Assembly: GCA_949825065.1 (NCBI GenBank)
Contig: OX463847.1
Coordinates: forward strand, 33,941,164-34,005,163
Direction of reading: 5' to 3'
DNA length: 64,000 bases
Source of the DNA: Odontocerum albicorne
Lineage: Eukaryota; Arthropoda; Insecta; Trichoptera; Odontoceridae
Positions 1 through 10,436 of the stretch are shown here, one piece after another. Position 1 is the stretch's first letter, and every line of letters begins with the position of its first letter. The notes under the pieces were generated by a model. It did no database searches, had not been told where the DNA came from, and was given only the letters and a program-made list of their open reading frames with translations. The position numbers and the translations under genes were made by a program.

Positions 1-130
1 GTGTTACTTGCCTAATTCAGTGTGTCATATCCCAAAGGCTCGACTAATGGGGGCAATATAGTCTCCCAGTCATGAGCTTCAGCATATCTACATCACCAAT
101 CCGGAAATGTCGAGGGGTGCCACATAAGAA
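1..130 (+). repeat. SINE-1, 3' portion
   Basis: This is the tail half of a dispersed repeat. It has a 'CCAAAGGCTCGACTAATGG' block followed about 25 bases later by 'GTCTCCCAGTCAT' and then an AATATG/ATCACC-like block. The same ordered blocks recur at 28.8, 35.2, 39.2, 41.2 and 55.2 kb. In the longer copies they lie downstream of a tRNA-like head, so I treat them as the body of a tRNA-derived SINE. The head would lie outside the window. Confidence 0.5.
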
Positions 131-964
131 TGAAAAAAATGTTTTTCAGAAATTATCAATAAACTCCTGAATGATATGCAATTTATTGACATATGTGAAT
201 TTTGTAAATTTAACACAGGCGGTAACTTGCATTACATTTGAATTGTATGCTATGTCATCTGGAATATTGCTATGGTATTTTTTTTTTCAAATAAGAAAGA
301 AATCAAGGTGTCATATTTAAAACCAGAATGGAAATGTATTCTCTTTTTTTCGTGTTCCATCAGAAATTTAACCGAGATTATAGTCAAGTTTTTAACTAAT
401 TAATCAACGGAGGTCATCATTCAAGAAAGACATTTTTTAATACAAAAAAATCACCAAATGTGGTATTTTTCTAATATCACCTCGAATATGATTGTTGCTA
501 TACCTTCGAGACTTCGTTCATCTTTCAAACCACATAACTACAATTAATTCCAAAGAAATTGAAGACTATTAGACTGATAACACAAAATTGAGTTCTAAAA
601 ATGATAATAATGTCTTGAAATAAAAACTTGTTCCGCTAAAAGATTTTTAAAATACAAAATTAAATAATTATGTGTCGGTTATTGTGTTGGGTCAATCTCG
701 GTTAACTCGCTAGTAAAATTACTCAATTTGAAGCATCGATATTTTACCTTAACTCGAGAATTCAATATGACGAGACAAAATATGTAAATAACATATTATT
801 ATTTTTTTAATTATTGGTAAATTAATTAAACTTATACACGTGAAACTCGACATTAAAAATTATTTGAACCGAAATTCTTCTCTATTTGATACTTAATCGA
901 GATTTTATCACAAAATCTGTTCTAAATTGATACAGCAGATTTTTTTTAAAGTTGTTAGGCACTT

Positions 965-1100
965 CCATTATCATCATCATCACGACCCACCCCTTTTGGG
1001 GTAAAAAGAAAGACTATATCTCTATCTTGGCACACATATTTATCTTCTACGTTATCCATATACCATAAACGTGTATTTTCTTATTATAGCTTATCACTCT
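965..1100 (-). mobile_element. LINE R 3'-end fragment
   Basis: Read on the minus strand this resembles the 3' end shared by about ten fragments in the window: a CACGACCCACCCCTTTTGGG-like block, then an AGA-rich block and a TCTCTATCTTGGCACACA-like block. The better preserved copies carry the C terminus of a craniofacial-type (RTE-like) reverse transcriptase just upstream of this tail. This copy is diverged, and a MITE interrupts it at 1108. Confidence 0.4.
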
Positions 1101-1107
1101 TCCTTTA

Positions 1108-1318
1108 GTTCGGAAATTCTAGGAAGAGTCCTGTGACAGCTCATAAATTTGCCCTAATACAACCTTATGTAATATATTTACCTAAATAACTTGCTATTTA
1201 TTAGAATTGAGGCTTATATTAAAATTGATAAAATAATTAAAATTACTGAACATTGTTACAAGGTTGTATTGGGGCAAATTTGTGAGCTGTCACAGGACTC
1301 ATCCTAGAATTTCCGAAC
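1108..1318. mobile_element. Tc1/mariner-type MITE with ~60-bp inverted repeats
   Basis: The two ends are inverted repeats of about 60 bp starting GTTCGGAAATTCTAGGA and running through GTCCTGTGACAGCTCA. They are nearly identical (a few mismatches and one extra A) around an AT-rich centre of roughly 90 bp. A TA dinucleotide flanks both sides (1106-1107 and 1319-1320), as expected for a Tc1/mariner-superfamily target duplication. There is no open frame, so it is non-autonomous. I cannot say which autonomous element mobilised it. Confidence 0.7.
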
Positions 1319-1576
1319 TATAGTTTCAAAATTTCATTAATTTTGCTAAGCAACGTTTTTCTAGGTGTTTACGTTTTACGAACTTCTTCAACTCTATTTA
1401 CTACTCGTATATATGTGTTTTATAAATCTTTCACCCCCATTCTTTCTACGTAACCAAACCATCGCAATGCTATTTTTTTTTCATCAATTTCACTGAAAGG
1501 AAAAAACCACAAAGTATTAAAGAAGTCGAAAACATTTGGATTTTTCGTTGTATATGTGTTTAATACGTAAAAGTAC

Positions 1577-1762
1577 GATCTTGGATGTAAAAACATTTAA
1601 GATCTTGGATGTAAAATCATTTAAGATCTTAGATGTAAGATCAATGTTGATTATGTTAAAATGAGTTTATTACTATTTAAATTAAGTTAATAAATAAACT
1701 AGCAAGTATAGTATACTGTTTAAACTAAGTTAATAAACAAACTAGCAAGTTTAGTCTACTAT
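1577..1762. repeat. Two short tandem arrays (24 bp x3, 43 bp x2)
   Basis: A GATCTTGGATGTAA unit recurs at 1577, 1601 and 1625 (24-bp period). Just downstream a 43-bp unit, TTAAATTAAGTTAATAAA and so on, is present at 1677 and 1720. Both arrays are diverged. They look like ordinary slippage or local duplication in AT-rich DNA. Confidence 0.65.
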
Positions 1763-1879
1763 TAAAATTTATTTAGTTATATTTGTTTAAACAAATCAGA
1801 AGTAACTTTGTGGAAATCCACATAAATGGGATATAAAATTTAACAAATAAAATTATTTTCTTTCACTATAGTTTAAGTA

Positions 1880-2690
1880 TTAGGTGTTAACATAAGTTGT
1901 GTCCGTTTTTTTTCCAATTTAAAAATGAACACCAAAAGTAAAACAAAATGGTAAATATTATACGTCATTCGAAAGAAAATTTTCTGCTCTACAACATATC
2001 GTGTTTGCTTTTACGTTACATTTATTATTTTATTTGATTACAAGCCTTCAAAATGGAATGTCAAGTAGACGAAAGTGAGCATTTTCGACACCTCCTTCTG
2101 TTCGCGTTCAATCGAGGGAATAAAGCTGCCAAAGCTGCTCGCGATATTTGCGAAGTGTACGGTGAAGATGCTATGAATGAAAGGACAGCTCGTCGATGGT
2201 TTTTGCGTTTTAAAGACGGTAATTTCGACCTGAAAAATATGTAGCGTTCCGGACGACCGGTGGACTTCGATGAGGACAGTTTAAACCATATTATTCATGA
2301 AGATCCCTTTCAAACCACCGTAGAATTGGCTGTGCAGATGAATTATAGTCACGTGTCTGTATACCGCTATCTACCATCGGTCCTTTCATTCATCTTCACC
2401 GTACAATTCGCAAATATCGCGAACAGCTTTATTCCCTCGAATGAACGCAAACAGAAGGTGTCGAAAATGCTCACTTTCGTCTACTTGACATTCCATTTTG
2501 AAGGCTTGTAATCAAATAAAATAATATATGTAACGGCTTGTAATCAAATAAAATAATATATGCAAACACAATATGTTGTAGAGCAGAAAATTTTCTTTCG
2601 AATGACGTATAACATTTACCATTTTGTTTTACTTTTGGTGTTCATTTTTTAATGGAAAAAAAAAAAGACGCAACTTATGTTAACACCCAA
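1880..2690 (+). mobile_element. Palindromic (foldback) mariner derivative
   Basis: The element is flanked by TA on both sides (1878-1879 and 2691-2692) and begins TTAGGTGTTAACATAAGTTG. The left arm (about 1880-2201) contains the 5' UTR and the first ~50 codons of a mariner transposase. The right arm (about 2372-2690) is its reverse complement, with small indels and a local ~33-bp duplication near 2504-2569. Between them is a ~170-bp loop holding the next part of the transposase in sense orientation. The catalytic domain is missing. The whole element could therefore fold into one long hairpin. It cannot code for a functional transposase. Confidence 0.8.
2053..2391 (+). pseudogene. mariner transposase N-terminal fragment
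   Basis: The translation starts MECQVDESEHFRHLLLF and continues with an ERTARRWFLRFKDGNFDL segment. This is the first helix-turn-helix of the mariner transposase DNA-binding domain, as in irritans/cecropia-type elements. An in-frame TAG at 2242-2244 interrupts the frame. Reading continues with SGRPVDFDEDSLNHIIHEDP and an NYSHVSVYRYL segment, the second helix-turn-helix. At about 2375-2390 the frame runs into the inverted copy of its own 5' end, so the DD34D catalytic core is absent. In intact relatives the protein is about 345 residues; roughly 110 survive here. The family assignment is firm. Function is lost. Confidence 0.85.
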
Positions 2691-2699
2691 TATATTAAC

Positions 2700-3170
2700 A
2701 TTATATGCCATAGAGGACTGAACTGTGTATATTTTCGAAGGCATATTACACTGATATCTACTGAATTGGATCCACTTGGTTTTGGTGGGTATTATAAGGT
2801 AGAATATAGTTTGGAACCTTTTCATTGGGAATGAAATGTGCTCATTTTATGCTAAAATGTGTTATTGGGTTATAAAATATATTTTATCCCAGTATAGATA
2901 ACCATATTAGCAAACCACAAAGGAAAAATACAAGAAGTCTAATAAAAAAAAGCTTATCACATAAGAACACAGACATTAATTAAAATTTACGATTAGGTTT
3001 GTAGATGGATAAGACAGTGCAAGAAATGGACTGAAGATAGCTAAGCATAAAAAGAGGGATTTTTGTCAGGTTGAATCCTCTATTGAATAATTATGAAAAA
3101 ATCATCAAAAAAATACTGACCTTTTCCAACTTTAAGCAGTTTTACTGGCCCTTTTAAAGCTACTTTAAAA
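2700..3170. other. Unassigned AT-rich spacer
   Basis: I see no conserved coding stretch, terminal repeat or RNA-like structure here. The short open frames are not persuasive. Confidence 0.5.
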
Positions 3171-3177
3171 ATATATT

Positions 3178-3352
3178 GTCAATTATATTTTTCTCAGTGA
3201 GATACAGGCAAAAGCCTAGTTTACTGGGAACACGACAAATGAAAGACAACAAACCCAGATCCATAAAAATTGTGTGTCCAATTTAAATTACCAGTTGTTT
3301 TTTCGCAAATTATATATATTTCTTGTCATGTGTGAAATAAATAAATAAAAAT
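3178..3352 (+). mobile_element. LINE C 3'-end fragment
   Basis: It contains the ordered blocks 'CTCAGTGAGATACAGGCA', 'GACAACAAACCCAGATCC', 'GTGTGTCCAATTTAAATTA' and 'CTTGTCATGTGTGAAATAA', ending in an (AAAT)n tail. The same blocks recur at 4.9-5.1, 10.8 (minus), 12.4 (minus) and 14.9 kb (minus). The 10.8-kb copy joins them to a LINE C-terminal coding region. Confidence 0.65.
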
Positions 3353-3875
3353 TATTTCGAGTTTGAGAATTAAAATCAGTCAAATTTTAAGTCTTTAGTG
3401 AAAAGTGAAGGATTAACACTGTTGATGATGAGAAAGAAAAACTATGCAAATCCAGAATAAGAAAAAGTAAAAATAAACAATTAAAAAAACAAAATGAAAT
3501 TTCAAAAGGACGTAGATGGCCAAAGAGAGGAAAAGAAGATTGGAAAAAAGGATGATGTAAACATAATATTTTACCGAAGGGAGATGTAATTTTTTTATAA
3601 TTTGCTTTTTGAAACATGTCAACGATCATTAGAGTATTATATTCGCTGGTAGCTGGTCCAAAAGCTTAACACTGACTGTAAAAAAATGATTTGAAAAATT
3701 AAAAGCGAAAACTAGAAAGACCAAAAGAAAGTCTCTGCTGGATCGTTCGGCAAGTGCATGATCGAAAAGTAATTAAACATTTTCTACAAGATATACGGGG
3801 GCGACGGGGTAGTTAATAAGGACGTTATATAGAAATGATAATACGTGAGTATTTTGATGGTTTAATAATTGTAGT

Positions 3876-4200
3876 TTTAGAGAGTACTCTCCTTAACAGC
3901 GCTCTTACTTGGGATTCGAACCCACTATTATTAACAAATTAAAAATAATACAATATAAATACACATTAGTCGAGTGTAATACAAAGGTGGTGGTTTCGGT
4001 AATAAGATTAGATACTTTCCTGCATCTGCATATTTGTAGAAAAACATATTTGGTGAGAAACTGTAGAAAATTTACCAAGGGAAGACGAACTACAAAAAAC
4101 CTTTGTAGATCTTCCGATAAGTGATTGTAACACTTTCGGATTTTGGTATGGTGTAGTGTTCAAATACAATTATCAAAAAGATAAGTTATCAATAAGACAG
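3876..4200 (+). repeat. Dispersed repeat family F, copy 1
   Basis: A stretch containing GGTGGTTTCGGTAATAAG and later GGAAGACGAACTAC aligns by eye with 23650-23900 in the same order and orientation. A related AGAG...CTCTCCTT/GCGCTCTTAC block appears near 57570. The segment includes a GGGATTCGAACCC block that looks like a pol III B box, so this may be another SINE-like family. I recognise no protein. Confidence 0.4.
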
Positions 4201-4639
4201 ATTAGTTGAGAAATATTTTATGAGGTTTGATACGATCGTATTCTGTAAGCTTGAATATGAAACGTCACAAATATTATATTTTCGTTGTACATACGGTCGT
4301 ATTTTCTTAAGTCGAAAATAATGCATGCACAAATATGATATTGAGTTAACTCAGCTGTTCCTTCATAACATGGTGATCGTAAAAAAGTAATTTGCCATTA
4401 AGATTTCCCCTTTAAGCACTGAAATATATATATTTTTAAGCAGTGATTGACCAAGCCTTAGGGTAAATACGAAGTAGTTCAAAAATATGTTGAAAATTTT
4501 GATTTTATTGTTTATTTTAGGACTAGCTGTAAAAAATAATATTCCAGTGGTAGCCTTTTTGCTAATGGCTGAGATAAATCTTTCAGAAGATATTTATTGC
4601 AATCAAAAATGTAAACGTGGGATCATCTCAATAACATTG

Positions 4640-5095
4640 TAAATTTAATAAATACATCTTACATTTTTTTGTTGTTTTAGTTTTGTTATTTATATTTGTG
4701 TTTCTGTATATTTTTGTTTTTATTTTTATGATTGTGTGTGGTATATTATGGGATGAACATTTTTAGTATTTCTGGAGTGATGATGTATGAGGAGTTTGAT
4801 TTTGCATGATGTTTCCAGTTGTAATTGAGTGTCACTGTTTGTCAGGTTGACGAGAATGTGCAACGGGGTTTTGTTTTTGTGTAATCAAAAATCGGAAAGA
4901 AGTATCGATTAATTTTTTCATGCCAAATATCCTCAGTGAAATACAGGCAACAGCCTAGTTTACTGGGGACACGACAAATGAAAGGCAACAAACCCATATC
5001 CATTAAAATTGTATGTCCAAATTAAATTACCTGTTGTTTTTTCGCAAATTATGCATATTTCTTGTCATGTGTAATAAATAAATAATAAAAAAATG
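4640..5095 (+). mobile_element. LINE C 3' UTR and tail
   Basis: This is a longer 3' end of LINE C. The terminal ~190 bp match the 3178-3352 fragment, and the upstream part, including CCAGTTGTAATTGAGTGTCA and GTTTGTCAGGTTGACGAGAA, matches the reverse complement of 10980-11170. It ends in an AATAAATAATAAAA tail. No coding region is left, so it is 5'-truncated within the 3' UTR. Confidence 0.7.
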
Positions 5096-5171
5096 AAGAA
5101 ATAAACAAACATTCTTTGTACATCAACTTACGTAATAAATCGATGGATATTTTTTTATTCGAAATAAATAT

Positions 5172-5425
5172 AGAATGGCGCAACAAGAACTGCAATTTTT
5201 GTCTTACCGCAATTTTTCAGCTGTCAAACGTACAATATTTATACGAATTTTGCATAAATTGCATTGCTGATGTTTTCACCATTTTTATAATTTCAAAGTT
5301 TATCTAGATGACGTATGTCTTGACTTATAGTTAATCTAGATGACGTATGTTCATTATAAATATTATACGTTTGATAGCTGAAAAATGAAGGCAAATTTAA
5401 AATTGCAGTTCTTGTTGCGCCATTT
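5172..5425. mobile_element. Inverted-repeat MITE (~250 bp)
   Basis: The ends are inverted repeats beginning AATGGCGCAACAAGAACTGC, and a second matching block, TTTTTCAGCTGTCAAACGTA, lies further in on both sides (one mismatch on the right). The right arm has a small insertion. The centre carries a direct duplication of ATCTAGATGACGTATGT (about 5301 and 5334). Flanks read roughly ATAG and TTAG, a possible short target duplication. There is no coding capacity. Confidence 0.6.
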
Positions 5426-5849
5426 TAGTTAAAAAAACTGTTTTTTTCACAATTCGAAAATGTTATTCTTTAAAATTTAATATTTTGAGTAGATTACAAA
5501 TGCAATGAATAATATTATACATACATACTATCTATCTCCTACCTTCTATTATAAAGATTTGCCCTCTTCCATTTTTCTTACCAAATATATTTCACTAAAC
5601 ATGTACAGATGGGAGGAAGTACCCAATTTAATAGCAGCCCCCATCACCTTCCTATCCTGAAATTAAACATATTAACATTATTTTTTTGTGATATTTTTAA
5701 TCTCTCACTAATAGTAGATGTGATCCTCGAGTGTGACAGCCCTTAAGGAAATTCTGCTTTCTAAACGGTGCTTTATAAATTGTCCTTTTATTATTATTTT
5801 TCAGGATTTGATATATTAAGTCATTCCATGTTTTTTGAGGTCTTGCTTA

Positions 5850-6010
5850 ATGTCTACACTACTCGTTTAGATTATTACATTTATTCGTCTTTCCTGCGCA
5901 GTTGAGCCATCTCAATATTTCCATGTCATCTTTAGCACTGAATTTTATTTTAAACCACAGTTTTTCCTAATATCCTCATTCATTTTTCTATCATACATTG
6001 TTTTTCCGCA
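5850..6010 (-). pseudogene. LINE reverse-transcriptase C-terminal remnant
   Basis: On the minus strand a short stretch reads EILRWLNCAGKTN, which resembles the 'TLRWLGHVKRM' landmark near the C terminus of craniofacial-type LINE ORF2 proteins. The frame is broken on both sides. It is called from this one landmark and is a weak assignment. Confidence 0.3.
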
Positions 6011-6324
6011 CATTTTGTGCAACATTCACAATTCTACCGCATTTATCTTAAATTCATCACTCTTATACCTTATTCATGTTTCACTTGCATATCATTATTG
6101 GGACCAATATTCCATTATGAGCAAACGCAAACAGCTTTGATTCTCTTGAAATGCTCTAATTAGCAAACACATTGTATAATGCACCAGTTACTCTATTATC
6201 TGCTGCTACTCTTCTTATAATATCACATTTTCATTTTTCACAATCTGATTTGCACATGCTTTTAAGATACAAAATTTCCTAAACTTACAAATATATAACA
6301 TTTATTCTTTTCATTTAGTCATGA

Positions 6325-6353
6325 AATAAATAAATAAATAAAATAAATAAATA
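6325..6353. repeat. (AAAT)n microsatellite, possible LINE tail
   Basis: A run of AAAT repeats directly precedes a T-rich boundary. On the minus strand it would be the 3' tail of whatever occupies 6354-6800. Tails of this kind terminate several LINEs in the window. Confidence 0.5.
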
Positions 6354-6452
6354 TTAGGTTTATTGACAGCAACATAGTATGTACAAGATCACACCTGAAT
6401 AACACTTCTAAAACACATAAATTGCAGACAATACATCAAACACAGAAGCTAT

Positions 6453-6795
6453 CAAAAGGTCTGGGCTCATCTATAATAATAGCATCCCCTCGGCCAAAAT
6501 ACACCCCACCAATATAGGGCGAACCCAGCCACGGGGACACCAGATGTTTTTCAGCCCACACCCTTAAACACGTAGAAACAGGAATATATACAAAAAAATA
6601 AACACAGAAAATAAATATAGTAGATGACAAAAAAGAAAAAAAGAAAAAAATACATTCAAGAGAGAATACACCAAAAGGTCCGGGCTCATCCCACAAACAT
6701 TCCCACGGCCGAGATACACCCCACCAATGTAGGGCGAGCCCGACCGCAAGGGCATCAGGGGGCTTCCATCCCACACCCCCGCATATCTAGATTAA
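6453..6795 (-). repeat. GC-rich direct duplication, 219-bp offset
   Basis: Two copies start with CAAAAGGTCTGGGCTCATC at 6453 and CAAAAGGTCCGGGCTCATC at 6672. Each continues through CCAATATAGGGCGA-like and AGCCCACACCC-like blocks. The homologous parts are about 120 bp, GC-rich against AT-rich surroundings, and separated by about 95 bp of low-complexity A-rich DNA. Minus-strand frames through both are open for 112 codons, probably because the GC-rich blocks lack stops. I recognise no protein. An (AAAT)n tail at 6325 suggests a minus-strand retroelement 3' region. Confidence 0.5.
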
Positions 6796-6839
6796 AGAAT
6801 AATAACGATAATATATTGAATAAACGTTTAAGATAAATG

Positions 6840-7260
6840 CGGCCCTGCAAAGAATATCCGTAATAACAATAAAATATGATGGAATAAGGGATGAACGGAT
6901 TTAAAATAACAGTTAGAGACTAGCGTTATTATAAGAGTCAAGAAAAAAATCTCTGATTTGATTACATCACATATAGTGAATAAGTAATGAATGTCGAATA
7001 TAACAGTTACCTACGTATCTGAAATAAATGAAGAGCAGGAAGTGAATAACCAAGGAAATAAATGAAGAGGTGGAACCTCAAAAGGCATATAAGGGGATTT
7101 TGATTATAATTGTACATATTAACAAACACGAAATAATATTTTTTATGTAACGTATTATTATAAAAACTGAACAACGAAAAATAGATGATACTGAAAAACA
7201 AACAATTGATTTTAATTTACCATAAAAATAACAAATACATTTTATTGTATAACACTTTCG
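6840..7260. other. Unassigned AT-rich spacer
   Basis: No recognisable coding region, terminal repeat or RNA gene. It ends at the body of a minus-strand SINE-2. Confidence 0.45.
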
Positions 7261-7264
7261 TTGC

Positions 7265-7475
7265 TTACAGTATAACCTGGTGAGTTTATTACCCATCGTA
7301 AGTATATGTAAAAATGTATATGGAATATCTTCCAATCAACCAAAAAAGGTTGAAGAGGTCTAAAGCGAAAACCAGACAAGAGCCTTTTAAAAAAATCTAG
7401 GTTCAAACGGAAATCGAACCCATAATCCCCAGGTTTGAAGACAGGCGTCTTACCGGTTAGACCATGGAGATATCA
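7265..7475 (-). repeat. tRNA-derived SINE-2
   Basis: On the minus strand the head at about 7475-7400 reads like a tRNA 5' half, with CCATGGTCTAACCGGTAAGAC (A box) and GGGTTCGATTTCC (B box). The body follows, with CTTTTAAAAGG, GTCTGGTTTTCGCTTTAGACC and TTGGAAGATATTCC-like blocks. The same head-body order is seen at 57.2, 59.1 and 63.3 kb. The tRNA fold itself is decayed, so this is not a functional tRNA gene. Confidence 0.65.
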
Positions 7476-7556
7476 TCCTATAAACAATACAATTATAAGA
7501 AAAAATAAGACACAAAAAGAATGTAATTTTAGGTGAATACGCGTATGGTAATTTAT

Positions 7557-7945
7557 TTTTATCAAAGTTTATCGATGACGCCAAATTCTTACATATCAGT
7601 AGTAACGGAAATAAATTGGACAGATTAGAGGCCCTAGAAATTTCTAAGTCAGTACACCGATCCGAACATCTGTTGAACAGTTATTTCCCAAAAATCTCTC
7701 CGCTCTTGGCCGAAGTTGTCCCATGCCTCCCTCATCCCTCAGTCCCCAACCGTTGAAGCGTGTATATCGGTACCAGTTCGAACAGCATTTAGTCTTGTTT
7801 GCGCTCCCCTGAAGATGAGGTGAAAGCCTTGAAACCGGTAGGGTTATACCGTCACAAAAAAGTGGAATAAACAGTATTTGATAAAAATAAATTACAATGT
7901 CTTTAAACCTCCACAACGTTAATGCCTTAACTATAAACAACACAA
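7557..7945 (+). mobile_element. Penelope-like element, C-terminal fragment and tail
   Basis: The plus-strand translation from about 7570 reads DDAKFLHISSNGNKLDRLEA and continues to LEISKSVHRSEHLLNSYFP. This matches the fragment at 25863-26090, where more of the GIY-YIG-type endonuclease end is preserved. Downstream are the blocks TGAAGATGAGGTGAAAGCC, TTGAAACCGGTAGGGTTAT, GGAATAAACAGT and TTAATGCCTTAACTATAAAC, the family's terminal sequence. It is truncated upstream, before the reverse transcriptase domain. Confidence 0.65.
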
Positions 7946-7984
7946 TAAATTATATGGATCTCGTGTGTTGATCAGTCGTAACCC

Positions 7985-8640
7985 AAAAAACCTAAGCTAT
8001 CGTTTGTTTCTTACAATGGATATAAGAACATGAAAAAATATGTTGATACTTTTTACCTATTGATTATTGTTTAATTCCTTCGTCAAAAATTGGCATATGC
8101 TTGATAAGCAGTAAAACCTAGTTACGAGTATATACCACGTTTATTGACTCTTAGCGTACTATATCAATAAAAAGCAATTAATAGAATCTAATTTATTGAG
8201 AATTTGGAATACTGAGAAAATACTTTAGTCTGAACATCGGTCTCTGGTAAAATTAAATACTACACCACTTATACTACGGAATTGTACTGTATAATCAAAA
8301 GTATTTAATTAAGATATATTTTATATACTCGTAAGTATTGTAGAAAATAACATTCCCATCAGCAAATAAATATCTAACACAAAGAATCGCTACAATTTAC
8401 GCCTACTGCAAGCTGAAGTACTATAACTCATGTCGTGACAATACCCACGTTCCGACCCCTTGCCTGAATTTTTCGCATATTTTTTTTCTTAATGAATGCG
8501 GTACTTTATGTATGGCATCGGGTACAGATAGGTATATTATCTTTAGGCAATAGATGTTCTAGCTCGAGGGATGGTAAATATTAGGTAAGTTGCCATGCGA
8601 GTTATGTGTTTTTGTTGAGATCGTATTTTGATTTTGTCTC
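7985..8640 (-). mobile_element. LINE C 3' region, decayed
   Basis: The block near 8500-8620, with TATGTATGGCATCGGGTACA and GCTCGAGGGATGGTAAATAT, aligns with 11340-11470, which encodes the C terminus of LINE C on the minus strand. The 8025-8110 part resembles the LINE C tail region. Frames are broken throughout. Confidence 0.5.
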
Positions 8641-8809
8641 GATAATAGTGGCAGACAATAGATTCGAAATGTAAGTTAGATACAGAAAGGACCCATGAAT
8701 GTTTACATCCCCCAAAATTCGCAACTGCTCGAGAAATATTACAAAACAGTTACATGTTGTTCGAGAGTTACTACAAAACGTGTAATATCGAGTTAAAAGT
8801 CATAGAAAT

Positions 8810-8945
8810 CTTTGAAATCGTATTACAAGATGTATGGATGTAGTAGAGGGGAAGCATGTTTGTCAGCATATGAAAATCTGACACGCTATCTTCGTTGCCT
8901 ACTTTGACAGAGAAATGACATGATGGTATGTATGGATGCTTGTTA
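8810..8945 (+). mobile_element. LINE R 3'-end fragment
   Basis: It has the family order GTATGGATGTAG, GAGGGGAAG, TGTCAGCATATGAAA and ATGACATGATGGTATGTATG. These match the reverse complement of the ends at 9920, 52590 and 62900. Only the terminal 3' UTR is present. Confidence 0.6.
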
Positions 8946-9059
8946 TATTATATCGTAATTTTCTAAATATTATATCTCAGTTTTCTTAAAATCTTTATTT
9001 AAAAAAAATATTCATTACGAAAATTTTAATTTCTCACAAATAAAAACAAATGCATTGTA

Positions 9060-9215
9060 ATTTGTTTTATCAAACACTGTTTATTCCCCTTTTTGTAACG
9101 GTATATCCCTACCGGTAGGATTATACCGTTACAAAAGCCGAACAAACAGTGCTTGATAAAACAAATTACAATGTATTCAAACCTCCACAATATAATGCCT
9201 TAAATATAAACAGTA
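9060..9215. repeat. Inverted pair of Penelope-family tails
   Basis: A minus-oriented tail piece (TTTATCAAACACTGTTTATTCC at 9066, ending at a TACCGGTAGG centre near 9110) is followed by the same sequence in plus orientation, continuing through CCTCCACAATATAATGCCTT. The two halves form an inverted repeat of about 45 bp. The same head-to-head arrangement of this tail occurs at 13540, 50875 and 62770. Confidence 0.6.
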
Positions 9216-9915
9216 TATAAAATAAATGAAAATTATTTTGACTAAAATTTTTGGTATTCGAGAACATTATTTTTTTAAGAAATCATCCATAATGTTCTGG
9301 GAAATGTTAAAATTCTATTACACGCTATAAAAGAAGAATTTTTATTATATAAACTCTTTTCAACTTAAGAAATATCTCTGTTTTTTCACATTCTGGGAAT
9401 TTCCTATGAATAAAATCTATCGAAAAGGCATTAAAGACGAAAGTTACCAAGAGTAAAGGAGGCAATAGACTTTTCCAATAAAATAACATCGATTTAGAAT
9501 ACTAACGCAATCATTCTTTAGTATGTGTATATGAATCTTTTTCTAGTCGTTTTAAAATGATAAAAAAAAACTTTTTTTACCCTGGTTACCCTGGAGATAG
9601 TTCAATAAAAGGCGTCATAAATTAAATCACTTTATTGAATTACGTGCTCAAAATCTTTGGCGAATGAATAAATATATTTTGCGGCAAATTTGGTCCAGTA
9701 AAAGACGATATTTATGATAACTGATGATATTTATTTGCCTTCACGTTCACTTAGTTTTTCACGTTATTGTGACAAAAACTCCATTCCGATTCTTTAATAT
9801 ATCTACGCACCCTTTTCTTACACAATATTTGTGTAAATCAACTATATAATGAATGTCTTATAAATATAATTAATTACATTTCAAACCATAAATTCGCTTT
9901 TAACCGTAAAGTTCA
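9216..9915. other. Unassigned AT-rich spacer
   Basis: I find no convincing coding region or repeat boundary here. Confidence 0.45.
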
Positions 9916-9919
9916 TAAA

Positions 9920-10262
9920 TACATATCATCATGTCATTTCCCTGTCGTAGCAGAGAAAAGAACGTCAGATTTTCCTATCTCAACACACATCCGTTAATTT
10001 TTTTATTCTAACTTTCAATGTTTCCTTCTTTCAAAATAACATTCACTTGACCCAGTCCCACCCTTCGTTGTATTCTTCTTCCACGCCGGCCACTCCTATT
10101 TACACTCTGTTTTTTTTAATTCATTCGTTTTTCAGGCAAAAAAACATATCAGAGTCCTCATCTTACTCAACAAGTTCATCTTACTTAACAAATCAGTATT
10201 CAGTTCACATTCATCCTCAGTCACTTCATTCTGTCGTGCATTGTTATCAAATGTATTTTTCT
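9920..10262 (-). mobile_element. LINE R C-terminus and 3' UTR
   Basis: On the minus strand the 3' end is at about 9920 (ATACATATCATCATGTCATT side). Inward lie TTTCCCTGTCGTAGCAGAG and a TTCTTTCAAAATAACATTCA block that corresponds to the conserved coding end upstream of the tail in other copies. Frames are decayed. The plus-strand open frame at 10047-10265 is antisense to this element and is not a gene. Confidence 0.65.
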
Positions 10263-10436
10263 TAGTGTACGCATTCCTAAATTATTTATGCGTACATAAA
10301 TGTTTTGAATAAATACTTAGAAAACCGTCAAGTGAATGTTTTAAAGAAATAATGATATCTCAAATCATTGAGTGTAATAAACTTTTAGGTGAAAAATTAA
10401 ATTTTCAATCATGTGAATAAATTGTCCGAAATGCTT

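Noticed and set aside
7400..7475. Functional tRNA genes (also considered at 59083, 63275, 41025, 25120)
   Set aside because: A and B boxes are recognisable, but the full cloverleaf cannot be drawn and each is followed by a conserved non-tRNA body, so they are SINE heads.
7644..7943. A 99-codon minus-strand frame
   Set aside because: Antisense to the Penelope-like C-terminal fragment and its tail, which is the strand with recognisable protein sequence.
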